From CBDFNC01 sp965249895 (lineage in GTDB: Bacteria > Pseudomonadota > Gammaproteobacteria > Enterobacterales > CBDFNC01): a DNA stretch of 64,000 bases. The translations under genes were made by a program, and so were the position numbers. The notes beneath the pieces were generated by a model. The model was not told the DNA's origin. It made no database searches and saw nothing but the letters and a program-made list of their open reading frames with translations. The stretch lies in contig CBDFNC010000005.1 in assembly GCA_965249895.1 (NCBI GenBank), forward strand, positions 124,001 to 188,000. The letters are read 5' to 3'. Position 1 is the first letter of the stretch. Every line of letters starts with the position of its first letter. This document shows, piece after piece, positions 26,019 to 34,675 of this stretch.

Positions 26019-26333
26019 TGTTCTTAGTCTAACTGCTGTTCCAAAAACCATTACTTCAGAAGAGCCATCCATGATTGCACTTGTCGTAAACCTGATACCA
26101 ACGACAGCATTTGCACCCTTTTGACTAGCACTTTCAACTAAACGCTGGACTGCAACATTTCTAGCATCAGTTAGCATTTCCGTATAACCTGCTATTTCAC
26201 CGCCAACGATACTTTTTAAGCCAGCCATGATATCGCGTCCAATATGTTTTGATTGAACTACGTTACCAGTGACAACACCTAATACTTCGACTATTTCCTT
26301 TCCTGGGATAGATTCGGTAGTTGAATAAATCAT
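26016..26333 (-). CDS. ybjQ: YbjQ/UPF0145 family heavy-metal-binding-like protein
   Basis: A 105-residue cytoplasmic protein of unknown role that assembles as a pentameric barrel in the family. The sequence MIYSTTESIPGKEIVEVLG, then GGEIAGYTEMLTDARNVA and GANAVVGIRF, is the family pattern (E. coli YbjQ 107 residues). The frame is open 75 bases further upstream, but the ATG at 26333 is chosen because AAGGAG lies at ideal spacing (AAGGAGTTCTTATG). It is followed directly by the 47-bp hairpin repeat. Confidence 0.85.
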   Translation of the reverse strand: MIYSTTESIPGKEIVEVLGVVTGNVVQSKHIGRDIMAGLKSIVGGEIAGYTEMLTDARNVAVQRLVESASQKGANAVVGIRFTTSAIMDGSSEVMVFGTAVRLRT

Positions 26334-26408
26334 AAGAACTCCTTGAGAACATAAATCTGTATATACGGCACACACACTTTGCCGATTTTCCAACCAGTAC
26401 CAGACCAC

Positions 26409-26635
26409 ACCTAAGGCGTTAATTTATTAACATAATGCCATAGCTTGTAGTGTCCCCTGTTCGGTGAAAGCATGCTTGGTCACTTTCCCATTTCTCCCGC
26501 CGGTTAGCTCCGCACAGGAAAACACTATGTCGCTGATAATAAATATACTTTTCTTATTAAGCAACGAAAAACCGTACTCACCTGACGTCCGCGAATGGTT
26601 AAATGGGGGGGCTCAGCAGCGCCTTTATCTTGGCG
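26409..26635. other. Gap without recognisable gene
   Basis: 227 bases between ybjQ and ycaQ. They contain a small perfect A/T palindrome (GTTAAT-AA-ATTAAC on the minus strand, around 26420-26433) and a short plus-strand open frame that I do not believe codes for protein. Confidence 0.4.
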
Positions 26636-27856
26636 TCACCCTAGAGGGTTTAGCGCACTGTGCAAACGTTGGGTTAGATGTTTTGGGTGGGCTTTAGTCA
26701 AAGACACTGAGTCACATGTTTGAAAATGACAGAATTGTGTGATGGCGTCTACAAAAGCAGTAACGACTAAATCTTCATCAAAATTGTGTTGTTCCAAATG
26801 TAGTGATTTGATCTCTAAATGGCTGATTTTTCGATGGGCTTTACAATCCATCCGGCCAATAAATTCACCGCGGTAAAGTAGCGGTAGGCAAAAGTAGCCA
26901 TACTGACGTTTGGCTGCGGGTACATAACATTCTAACTGATAGTCATATTGAAACAGTGCTTTGAGCCGTTCTCGCTGAATGACACTGTTGTCGAATGGCG
27001 AAAGAATCAACATGCGGCTGTTCAACCGGGGAAAGGGGCGTTCGAGCGCACCCGTTTCCAATATAAATACTTCGCCACTGCTGACTTGCACTTGTTCTAA
27101 AGTGCGCTGCGCCAACCTTTCGTTTACCAAGGTTTTCACAGCTTTGCGTAGTTCAGCATTTCGGCGCAGGTAGGTCAGTCCCTTGAGTGAAGCAAACCCA
27201 TGGCAGCGCAATTGTTGATCTACAATGTGCGCCGCAAATTCTTCCATACTGGGCATTTGTGAATTGACGAGAGTTGGCAGTACCCGCTCGGTTAGATCAT
27301 ATGTTTTTTGGAAGCCTTCGCGGTCGCTAACCATTAGGTCGCCTTCCATATACATCTGTTCAAGCGCCTTTTTGGCTGGCTTCCAGTCCCACCAGCCTGC
27401 ACGTTTTGTGGTGTTAGTTTCTACATCTCGGGATCGTAACGGGCCATCTGAACGTATGCGCGCCAACAATTCACCCATGAGCTTAGTATCACGGGTTCTA
27501 TACCAATGGGTTTGGCCGCTTTTAATGGCATGTTTGTAGGGTAAGGAGAAGCGAAAATCTGCGATAGGTAGAAAAGCTGCTGCGTGCGCCCAATACTCAA
27601 AAATGTCTCTATCGAGCAACATTTGATTTATCATGGCTGGCTTGAACTTAGGCACTCTAGAGTGCAAAACATGATGGTGCGCTCTTTCCACTACCGATAT
27701 GGTGTCAATCTGTACATAACCTATGTGGTTAATCGCTTTACGTGCCCCCGCCAGACCACGGCCATAAGGCTGAGCCTGCAGCAAACCTTGTGCAGCCAGG
27801 GCAAGACGACGTAAACGCGCCAGCTCTTGTGGACGTTTAATTTCAATCATGGTCAT
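26636..27856 (-). CDS. YcaQ/AlkX-type DNA glycosylase (winged-helix protein)
   Basis: A 406-residue protein of the HTH_42 (formerly DUF1006) family. E. coli YcaQ (AlkX) and Streptomyces AlkZ excise nitrogen-mustard-type interstrand crosslinks and other N7-alkylpurines. The catalytic QxD motif is visible near residue 50 (IGYVQIDTISVVERAHHH), followed by the conserved basic/aromatic stretch ERAHHHVLHSR. Length matches the E. coli protein (410). Start MTMIEIKRP at 27856; the internal ATG at 27850 is equally possible. GTTAGGC immediately upstream could be a recombination core site. It may be an acquired repair gene. Confidence 0.82.
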   Translation of the reverse strand: MTMIEIKRPQELARLRRLALAAQGLLQAQPYGRGLAGARKAINHIGYVQIDTISVVERAHHHVLHSRVPKFKPAMINQMLLDRDIFEYWAHAAAFLPIADFRFSLPYKHAIKSGQTHWYRTRDTKLMGELLARIRSDGPLRSRDVETNTTKRAGWWDWKPAKKALEQMYMEGDLMVSDREGFQKTYDLTERVLPTLVNSQMPSMEEFAAHIVDQQLRCHGFASLKGLTYLRRNAELRKAVKTLVNERLAQRTLEQVQVSSGEVFILETGALERPFPRLNSRMLILSPFDNSVIQRERLKALFQYDYQLECYVPAAKRQYGYFCLPLLYRGEFIGRMDCKAHRKISHLEIKSLHLEQHNFDEDLVVTAFVDAITQFCHFQTCDSVSLTKAHPKHLTQRLHSALNPLG

Positions 27857-28045
27857 ACTTGCCTAACAGCTCGCTCGAAGGTTCTTTCACTGTAACCTTA
27901 TACCTGTTCCATAAATAGATTCAACCTATTGTATCAGTGTGTATTTTTCTCTCAACAACAAGATTTTAATAACCAACCCGTCAAAGCGATTCTCCGCATG
28001 CCTAGTATCACGGCTTAGGTGCTTGATAATCTACCAGCCTGTGCG

Positions 28046-28165
28046 GTGTACCCCAACTTAATGGCCTGCCCTATAACCTGCTGATGTCGGTTAAAGTCGG
28101 GGCAAAATACCTAAAACTCAGCACATGTTTTTACATAACTTTGATTGCCTGTATAAGCAGTCAGC
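28046..28165 (-). pseudogene. Internal fragment of nfsA (remnant 0)
   Basis: About 120 bases match the interior of the intact nfsA at 33028-33753 (region NQNYVKTCAEF...VGQPIKLGYT). It carries a TAG stop where the intact gene has a Leu codon, and lacks both ends. The same stop is present in the fragment at 30242-30790, so both come from one already mutated ancestor. It marks the left edge of the tandem duplication. The remaining gap 27857-28045 shows nothing recognisable. Confidence 0.8.
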
Positions 28166-28346
28166 AAAAACTAGTAAAACGTATGTACCTTTTTGAATCC
28201 TTTCCAATTTTTTACAACACAACGCTAATTAGTTTGATATTATCCTGACAATCTTCTGACAAATACATGTTTTTGAAATTCTAAATCAATTAGTTGGTAT
28301 AGGTAGAGATCAATTCTGTATTTTAAAAACCTTCAAAGGAAATCTG

Positions 28347-29747
28347 ATGAACTCAATGCGTTGGTTACCCGTACTCGCTCTTGTCACTGTCGCCTCTGGA
28401 TGTGGAGGTGGTGGAGGAAGCGATAACGGCTCAACCACCCCTGCTCCCGTTGATGGGCCTTATAAAGAGCTAAAAGAAAAAGCAAAAGTAATGGAGCAAG
28501 ACGCGCTGGTAAACTTGCAAGGAATTGATTGTAAAAATGACTCCCAACTACCAGCCTGCCAGAAGGTCACAGTCAGCTTTAACCAAGGCCAGTTTTCTGC
28601 CGATAAGGTAGATGCGGACCAGACCGTATTATTCATCGACTCCGACATGGGCTACCAGCTTAATTTGACAGGGCGTAGTCGTGTAGAGGCATTATTTAAG
28701 TTAAACAAAGACGAAATAATATCCTTTAATATGGAAACTCAGGTGCCATTATACTTGAAGCAAACAGTGGAAAAATTCGATCAACATAGCGAGTTTATCC
28801 ACTCTGGCTGGTTGGAAACCCTGGGAACTCGTATTGCAGATATTGGCGGATATTTTGGCGCCGGCCACGGTGAGCATAGCTTTCGAAAAGTATTAGCACA
28901 CAACCCCAGAGCCAGTTTCGTTTTTCTGGAAGCTCCCGATATTTTAATGGAAAACAGCGATAGCTTTTGCAAGCTGGACTTTACGGCAGTCAATGATAAA
29001 GCCAAGCAGATAGCCCAGCAGATAAAAACTAAAATCATCGATGAATACGATATAGAGTATGTGACCTGGTCTGGCGGCTATTCCACTTCCACAATAAGAG
29101 CCACTTGGGCCCAAAGTTGTCCAAACCAGGCGGCGCCAAGCTTGGCCCAACTGCAAGAGCTGGAAAATAGTCTGAGACCCTTTTATAACGTGCTGTTTAA
29201 TTCCGAAGGTGTATTGGGTATTCAGAGCGCTGGAAAGTACGTACAGCCTGAAACCCATGTGCTGGATGCAGATGACAGCTTTAAGAATCGCCTTCGGGTC
29301 GGTTATTATCAGACCCTGGACTCCCAACTTCCCATCGATGGCATTATTGGTGATAAGCAGCCGCCGACACTCCCTGATTATATGAACGGCTCACGTAAAT
29401 ATATCGATGTGTTCGTTAACTTTGGTTTTACCGGCTTGGTTTCTCAAGGCAACCTGGAAACCAACGCCAGCCCTATGATGACAACACGCTATTCTGGCAT
29501 GGGGTATTTTGCTGAGAGTAACACGGCAACATCCTGGGTGCCTCCCACTGTATTGGCTTGGGCTATTAAGGTTAAAAATAGTAAATATCCAGATCAGATA
29601 ATGACTAACGATGTTATCGAGCAGATAAAAGACCAGATGACCCCGATGGGCTGTACTTTCCATAAGGAAGATGAAGGAAGGTGCAAGGTTCAGGATCCGG
29701 CCTGGTATAAACAGCACGAATTGGCCAGGTTAAACTACCTGAAATAA
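28347..29747 (+). CDS. Subtilisin-like (divergent S8) lipoprotein, copy 1
   Basis: A 466-residue exported lipoprotein: signal peptide with lipobox ending VASGC (Cys19), then a Gly5/Ser/Thr linker. I do not recognise a named family, but the order of motifs resembles subtilases. VLFIDSDMG (Asp98) is like the VAVIDSG strand. GHGEHSFRKVLA (His174) is like HGTHVAG. VLGIQSAGK is like VVAAAGN. TATSWVPPTVLAWAIKV (Ser396) is like GTSMATPHVAGAAAL. The position of the oxyanion-hole Asn appears replaced by Lys. Six cysteines in the mature chain (62, 71 and four later) could form disulfides. AAAGGAAATCTG precedes the ATG. It differs from copy 2 by 16 residues. The subtilase reading is my inference. Confidence 0.75.
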   Translation: MNSMRWLPVLALVTVASGCGGGGGSDNGSTTPAPVDGPYKELKEKAKVMEQDALVNLQGIDCKNDSQLPACQKVTVSFNQGQFSADKVDADQTVLFIDSDMGYQLNLTGRSRVEALFKLNKDEIISFNMETQVPLYLKQTVEKFDQHSEFIHSGWLETLGTRIADIGGYFGAGHGEHSFRKVLAHNPRASFVFLEAPDILMENSDSFCKLDFTAVNDKAKQIAQQIKTKIIDEYDIEYVTWSGGYSTSTIRATWAQSCPNQAAPSLAQLQELENSLRPFYNVLFNSEGVLGIQSAGKYVQPETHVLDADDSFKNRLRVGYYQTLDSQLPIDGIIGDKQPPTLPDYMNGSRKYIDVFVNFGFTGLVSQGNLETNASPMMTTRYSGMGYFAESNTATSWVPPTVLAWAIKVKNSKYPDQIMTNDVIEQIKDQMTPMGCTFHKEDEGRCKVQDPAWYKQHELARLNYLK

Positions 29748-29787
29748 CAGCGCTCAATAGCGGCTGAGCAGGTGTACGATATCCTGT

Positions 29788-30241
29788 TCAGCCCTGTCTT
29801 GGCCCTATCATAAGCCGCTCCGGATAACTGATGTTATAGCGAATTGCGATAAATCTAAAAAATGCAATAAATATAAATCCGACAAAAGCCGACACTGTAT
29901 CGTTAACCCCTATTGTAACGAGTCCGATATATAGTGCACTGCCGAATAAAACTGGGGTTGCATATAACTCTTTGCTGGACAACAAGGTAGCGTGCCCCGT
30001 CATTACATCCCGCATTATGCCGCCCATGATGGCCGTTACAACCGACATTAACACAGCAACCACTGGCGAATAACCCAGCGCCATCACTTTATCCACTGCC
30101 TGTATGGAAAATAAGGCGATGCCTATTCCATCCAGATACAACACCAGATTGTAGCGCCTGCGGATCACGGGTTCGGCTGGACGCTAAAACACCTGTTGCA
30201 GAGAAAATAAAAACCGCAAACAAGCCAAAGTAATAGAGCAT
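29788..30241 (-). pseudogene. yicG (TRIC channel) copy with internal deletion
   Basis: Identical in layout to the intact yicG at 32413-33027, but 161 bases are missing near 30175, between short CGGC/CGGCTGG-type repeats. This shifts the frame, so the N-terminal codons no longer join the rest. The remaining open frame (126 residues from an internal ATG at 30168) is probably not functional. Confidence 0.85.
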
Positions 30242-30790
30242 TTAGCGGCTGCCAAACCCTTTTGACTGAAGAAAGTCGAGCATAAAAGGACGTGATTCCT
30301 TAGATAAGCTTTTTTCAATTTGCTCAGACCAGCTTTGATCTAGTTTGCCCTGACTTCGCTTAACATAATAATCCCTGACCTCACTGTCATATTGAGCCAG
30401 GGTCTGCTCATCCATTGCCTGATAGCTGTCCTCATGCACTAACAGCGACAGGGGCAGCCTGGGTTTGCTGTCTGGAGACTGATCGGGATAACCCAGACAC
30501 AGGCCAAACAAAGGGATCACATGTTCAGGCAGGTTTAATAATTCGGCGACTTTATCCGGATTATTTCGAATACCGCCAATAAATACCCCGCCCAACTCGA
30601 GAGACTGAGCTGCCAGCAGCGCATTTTGTCCCATCAAGCCGGTGTCGATGGCCGCTATCAGCAATTGTTCCGTGTAACCCAACTTAATGGGCTGCCCTAC
30701 AATCTGCTGATGTCGGTTAAAGTCGGGGCAAAATACCTAAAACTCAGCACATGTTTTTACATAACTTTGATTGCCTGTATAAGCAGTCAG
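30242..30790 (-). pseudogene. nfsA 3' fragment (left duplication copy)
   Basis: Contains the C-terminal about 150 codons of NfsA (GYTEQLLIAAIDTGL... to GFGSR) almost identical to the intact gene. Upstream there is an in-frame TAG (CAEF-stop-VFCPDF, Leu in the intact copy), and similarity ends near 30790, so the flavin-binding N-terminus is absent. An open frame from an internal ATG at 30682 could make a truncated protein, but I expect no activity. Confidence 0.85.
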
Positions 30791-30971
30791 CAAAAACTAG
30801 TAAGACGTTTGTACCTTTTTGAATCTTTACAATTTATTACAACACAGAGCTAATCAATTTGATATTATCCTGACAATCTTCTGACAAATACATGTTATCG
30901 AAATTCTAAATCAATTAGTTGGTATAGGTAGAGATCAATTCTGTATTTTAAAAACCTTCAAAGGAAATCTG

Positions 30972-32372
30972 ATGAACTCAATGCGTTGGTTACCTGTACT
31001 CGCTCTTGTCACTGTCGCCTCTGGATGTGGAGGTGGTGGAGGAAGCGATAACGGCTCAACCACCCCTGCTCCCGTTGATGGGCCTTATAAAGAGCTAAAA
31101 GAAAAAGCAAAAGTAATGGAGCAAAACGCGCTGGTAAACTTGCAAGGGATTGATTGTAACAATGACTCCCAACTTCCAGCCTGCCAGAAGGTCACAGTCA
31201 GCTTTAACCAAGGCCAGTTTTCTGCCGATAAGGTAGATGCGGACCAGACTGTATTATTCATCGACTCCGGCATGGGCTACCAGCTTAATTTGACAGGGCG
31301 TAGTCGTGTAGAGGCATTATTTAAGTTAAACAAAGACGAAATAATATCCTTTAATATGGAAACTCAGGTGCCATTATACTTGAAGCAAACAGTGGAAAAA
31401 TTCGATCAACATAGCGAGTTTATCCACTCTGGCTGGTTGGAAACCCTGGGAACTCGTATTGCAGATATTGGCGGATATTCTGGCGCCGGCCACGGTGAGC
31501 ATAGCTTTCGAAAAGTATTAGCACACAACCCCAGAGCCAGTTTCGTTTTTCTGGAAACTCCCGATATTTTAATGGAAAACAGCGATAGCTTTTGCAAGCT
31601 GGACTTTACGGCAGTCAATGATAAAGCCAAGCGGATAGCCCAGCAGATAAAAACTAAAATTATCGATGAATACGATATAGAGTATGTGACCTGGTCTGGT
31701 GGCTTTTCCACTTCCACAATTAGAGCCACTTGGGCCCAAAGCTGTCCAAACCAGGCGGCGCCAAGCTTGGCCCAACTGCAAGAGCTGGAAAATAGTCTAA
31801 GGCCCTATTATAACGTGCTGTTTAATTCCGAAGGTGTATTGGGTATTCAGAGCGCTGGAGAGTACGTACAGCCTGAAACCCATGTGCTGGATGCAGATGA
31901 CAGCTTTAACAATCGCCTTCGGGTCGGTTATTATCAGACGCTGGACTCCCAACTTCCCATCGATGGCATTATTGGCGATAAGCAGCCGCCGACTATCCCT
32001 GATTTTATGAACGGCTCACGTAAATATATCGATGTGTTTATTAACTTTGGTTTTACAGGCAGGGTTTCTCAAGGCACCCTGGAAACCAACGCCAGCCCTA
32101 TGATGACAACACGCTATTCTGGCATGGGGTATTTTGCTGAGAGTAACACGCACACATCCTGGGTGCCTCCCACTGTATTGGCTTGGGCTATTAAGGTTAA
32201 AAATAGTAAATATCCAGATCAGATAATGACTAACGATGTTATCGAGCAGATAAAAGACCAGATGACCCCGATGGGCTGTACTTTCCATAAGGAAGATGAA
32301 GGAAGGTGCAAGGTTCAGGATCCGGCCTGGTATAAACAGCACGAATTGGCCAGGTTAAACTACCTGAAATAA
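30972..32372 (+). CDS. Subtilisin-like (divergent S8) lipoprotein, copy 2
   Basis: Paralogue of the protein at 28347-29747: same length (466), same lipobox Cys19, 16 substitutions. The triad-like residues Asp98 (now in IDSGMG, closer to the subtilase consensus), His174 and Ser396 (THTSWVPP) are all kept. Differences cluster in the second half (SAGE for SAGK, GGFS for GGYS, GRVSQGT for GLVSQGN). Such clustering may mean changed specificity or relaxed constraint. Its own upstream region is duplicated with the gene, including the AAAGGAAATCTG ribosome site, so both copies should be expressed alike. Confidence 0.75.
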   Translation: MNSMRWLPVLALVTVASGCGGGGGSDNGSTTPAPVDGPYKELKEKAKVMEQNALVNLQGIDCNNDSQLPACQKVTVSFNQGQFSADKVDADQTVLFIDSGMGYQLNLTGRSRVEALFKLNKDEIISFNMETQVPLYLKQTVEKFDQHSEFIHSGWLETLGTRIADIGGYSGAGHGEHSFRKVLAHNPRASFVFLETPDILMENSDSFCKLDFTAVNDKAKRIAQQIKTKIIDEYDIEYVTWSGGFSTSTIRATWAQSCPNQAAPSLAQLQELENSLRPYYNVLFNSEGVLGIQSAGEYVQPETHVLDADDSFNNRLRVGYYQTLDSQLPIDGIIGDKQPPTIPDFMNGSRKYIDVFINFGFTGRVSQGTLETNASPMMTTRYSGMGYFAESNTHTSWVPPTVLAWAIKVKNSKYPDQIMTNDVIEQIKDQMTPMGCTFHKEDEGRCKVQDPAWYKQHELARLNYLK

Positions 32373-32412
32373 CAGCGCTCAATAGCAGCTGAGCAGGTGT
32401 ACGATATCCTGT

Positions 32413-33027
32413 TCAGCCCTGTCTTGGCCCTATCATAAGCCGCTCCGGATAACTGATGTTATAGCGAATTGCGATAAATCTAAAAAATGCAATAAATACA
32501 AATCCGACCACAGCCGACACTGTATCGTTAACACCTATTGTAACGAGCCCGATATATAGCGCACTGCCGAATAAAACCGGGGTTGCATATAACTCCTTAC
32601 TGGACAACAAGGTAGCGTGCCCGGTCATTACATCCCGCATTATGCCGCCCATGATGGCCGTTACAACCGACATTAACACAGCAACCACTGGTGAATAACC
32701 CAGCGCCATCACTTTATCCACTGCCTGTATGGAAAATAAGGCGATGCCTATTCCATCCAGATACAACACCAGGTTGTAGCGCCTGCGGATCACGGGCTCG
32801 GCAAGAAACGTGACTAAAGATGCGAGCAGCGCCACCAACAGGTAGGTTTCATCCTGTAGCCAGAATACCGGCTGCTCGGTTAACAGGTCGCGCAAGGTCC
32901 CCCCGCCCAGCGCCGTTAACATGCCGGTTATCATCACAGACACCAGGTCAACACGTTTACGGCTGGACGCTAAAACACCTGTTGCAGAGAAAATAAAAAC
33001 CGCAAACAAGCCAAAGTAATAGAGCAT
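32413..33027 (-). CDS. yicG: TRIC-family cation channel protein YicG
   Basis: A seven-helix inner-membrane protein of the trimeric intracellular cation channel family (two UPF0126 repeats), 204 residues as in E. coli YicG (205). The glycine-rich repeats GTLRDLL (first half, GALGGGTLRD-like) and GGIMRDVMTG (second half) are the family signature. The start ATG directly abuts the nfsA stop (TAAATG), so translation is probably coupled to nfsA. Confidence 0.88.
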   Translation of the reverse strand: MLYYFGLFAVFIFSATGVLASSRKRVDLVSVMITGMLTALGGGTLRDLLTEQPVFWLQDETYLLVALLASLVTFLAEPVIRRRYNLVLYLDGIGIALFSIQAVDKVMALGYSPVVAVLMSVVTAIMGGIMRDVMTGHATLLSSKELYATPVLFGSALYIGLVTIGVNDTVSAVVGFVFIAFFRFIAIRYNISYPERLMIGPRQG

Positions 33028-33753
33028 TTAGCGGCTGCCAAACCCTTTTGACTGAAGAAAGTCGAGCATAAAAGGACGTGATTCCTTAGATAAGCTTTTT
33101 TCAATTTGCTCAGACCAGCTTTGATCTAGTTTGCCCTGACTTCGCTTAACGTAATAATCCCTGACCTCACTGTCATATTGAGCCAGGGTCTGCTCATCCA
33201 TTGCCTGATAGCTGTCCTCATGCACTAGCAGCGACAAGGGCAGCCTGGGTTTGCTGTCTGGAGACTGATCGGGATAACCCAGACACAGGCCAAACAAAGG
33301 GATCACATGTTCAGGCAGGTTTAATAATTCGGCGACTTTATCCGGATTATTTCGAATACCGCCAATAAATACCCCGCCCAACTCGAGAGACTGAGCCGCC
33401 AGCAGCGCATTTTGTCCCATCAAGCCGGTGTCGATAGCCGCTATCAGCAATTGTTCCGTGTAACCCAACTTAATGGGCTGCCCTACAATCTGCTGATGTC
33501 GGTTAAAGTCGGCGCAAAAAACCAAAAACTCAGCACATGTTTTTACGTAATTCTGATTGCCGGCACAAGCCGCCAAGGACTCACGCTTTTCTACACAGCT
33601 CACCCTTACCACAGAGGTACACTGGATAAAACTTGAACTTGAAGCGCCACGGGCAGCCAGCAAGATTTCGGTTAGATCCTCATCTTTAATGGGCTGTCCG
33701 GTAAACTGGCGGATTGAACGATGGGATTTCATCAGCGCAATACTGGATGACAT
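33028..33753 (-). CDS. nfsA: Oxygen-insensitive NADPH nitroreductase NfsA
   Basis: An FMN-dependent reductase that uses NADPH to reduce nitroaromatics and quinones by two electrons. 241 residues (E. coli 240). The FMN-binding N-terminus HRSIRQFTGQPI and SSSSFIQCTS are conserved, as are FCADFNRH, IGGIRNNPDKV and the C-terminal KESRPFMLDFLQSKGF. The ATG at 33753 is chosen over 33771 because AAGGAG stands at the right distance and the family N-terminus fits. It lies between tatD and yicG, four bases from tatD. Confidence 0.93.
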   Translation of the reverse strand: MSSSIALMKSHRSIRQFTGQPIKDEDLTEILLAARGASSSSFIQCTSVVRVSCVEKRESLAACAGNQNYVKTCAEFLVFCADFNRHQQIVGQPIKLGYTEQLLIAAIDTGLMGQNALLAAQSLELGGVFIGGIRNNPDKVAELLNLPEHVIPLFGLCLGYPDQSPDSKPRLPLSLLVHEDSYQAMDEQTLAQYDSEVRDYYVKRSQGKLDQSWSEQIEKSLSKESRPFMLDFLQSKGFGSR

Positions 33754-33757
33754 AACG

Positions 33758-34534
33758 TTACTCCTTAGCAAATTTAAACAATTCGAAAAAGTTGTTACTG
33801 CTCTGCTTCGCCAGCTCTTGGTAACTGACTCCCTTTAGATCGGCAACAAACTCTGCCACAGCCCTGACATACGCGGGTTCATTTTGCTCACCGCGATAGG
33901 GAACCGGCGCCAGATAAGGTGAATCTGTCTCCACCAGTAACCTGTCCAAGGGGACCTGTTTCACCACTTCCCGAAGCTCCGCCGCATTGTTAAAGGTGAC
34001 TATACCTGAGATAGAAATATAAAAACCCATTTCCATTGCCGCCTGGGCCATTTCAAGAGACTCGGTAAAACAGTGCAGCACACCGCCCACCTGCTCGGCC
34101 CCCTCCTCTTTGAGGATATCCAGGGTATCTTGTCTTGCGTCTCGGGTATGGATGATAAGTGGTTTACCTAGCACTTTTGCAGCCCTGACATGCTGGCGAA
34201 ACGAACGCTGCTGCTGCTCTTTATTGTCGGGGGAATAAAAATAATCCAGGCCGGTTTCTCCTATGGCCACCACTTTATCCAGCTGACCGTATTCGAGTAA
34301 CTTTTGCTCGTTAGTTTCGTTATCCTGATCGAGTGGGTGAACACCACAAGAAGCAAATACATGGTCATAGGGAGAAATCATTTCCAGCATGGCGGGGAAT
34401 GCTTCCAGGGTCACTCCGACACTGAGCATATGTGATACACCGCGTTTAGCCGCCTTGTCTAATACATCTTTAATATTCTGATGTTTGCCCTGATAATCCA
34501 GCTTATCCAAGTGGCAGTGTGAATCAACTAACAA
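33758..34534 (-). CDS. ycfH: TatD-family metal-dependent deoxyribonuclease (YcfH type)
   Basis: A cytoplasmic TIM-barrel hydrolase of the TatD family, 258 residues. Metal ligands are visible in VDSHCHLD (near 3-10), GETGLDYFY, IHTRDA, GVLHCFTE and VETDSPYLAP. It starts with TTG at 34534, overlapping the end of the restored holB frame by 7 bases, which suggests coupling. The sequence and the position after holB match YcfH of E. coli rather than TatD itself. Confidence 0.93.
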   Translation of the reverse strand: MLVDSHCHLDKLDYQGKHQNIKDVLDKAAKRGVSHMLSVGVTLEAFPAMLEMISPYDHVFASCGVHPLDQDNETNEQKLLEYGQLDKVVAIGETGLDYFYSPDNKEQQQRSFRQHVRAAKVLGKPLIIHTRDARQDTLDILKEEGAEQVGGVLHCFTESLEMAQAAMEMGFYISISGIVTFNNAAELREVVKQVPLDRLLVETDSPYLAPVPYRGEQNEPAYVRAVAEFVADLKGVSYQELAKQSSNNFFELFKFAKE

Positions 34535-34675
34535 GGTGTGTTCTCCAATTTATTTCTGATAGCCAACAATAACTCACTGATAACCAGTTCCTTATTGATG
34601 CCAGGGTTTTGTTTAATTTGCTGGCTTAACACCAGCACATTTTCAGTCAGTTTGTGGATCTGGCTAGGGGACACT
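34528..34675 (-). pseudogene. Out-of-frame 3' end of holB
   Basis: The frame reads SPSQIHKLTENVLVLSQQIKQ, then GINKELVISELLLAIRNKLEN, and stops at 34528. This is clearly the C-terminal domain of DNA polymerase III delta-prime (compare GINRELLITDLLLRIEHYL in E. coli). It is not in frame with the main holB frame, which ends at 34664. A short stretch between about 34690 and 34727 reads best in the third frame (SVSFSTSFELVAKLV). At least two small indels are needed to restore the gene. Confidence 0.75.

Larger units (their letters stand above)
28046..30671. repeat. Tandem duplication, left unit
   Basis: About 2.63 kb that recurs at 30672-33457, with an offset of 2625-2626 bases over most of its length. 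It contains an nfsA fragment, the lipoprotein gene, a broken yicG and the 3' part of nfsA. Relative to the right unit it has lost 161 bases inside yicG. Confidence 0.9.
30672..33457. repeat. Tandem duplication, right unit
   Basis: Second copy of the duplicated segment, containing the second lipoprotein gene, intact yicG and, running past its right edge, intact nfsA. Nucleotide identity to the left unit is high across non-coding and coding parts alike, so the duplication is recent on an evolutionary scale. Confidence 0.9.

Noticed and set aside
26464..26697. Plus-strand 77-codon frame overlapping the end of ycaQ
   Set aside because: It overlaps a well-supported gene, and its sequence shows no family pattern or conserved motif.
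29788..30168. The 126-codon frame in the left yicG copy as a functional short gene
   Set aside because: Comparison with the intact copy shows it is the downstream part of a gene broken by a 161-base deletion.
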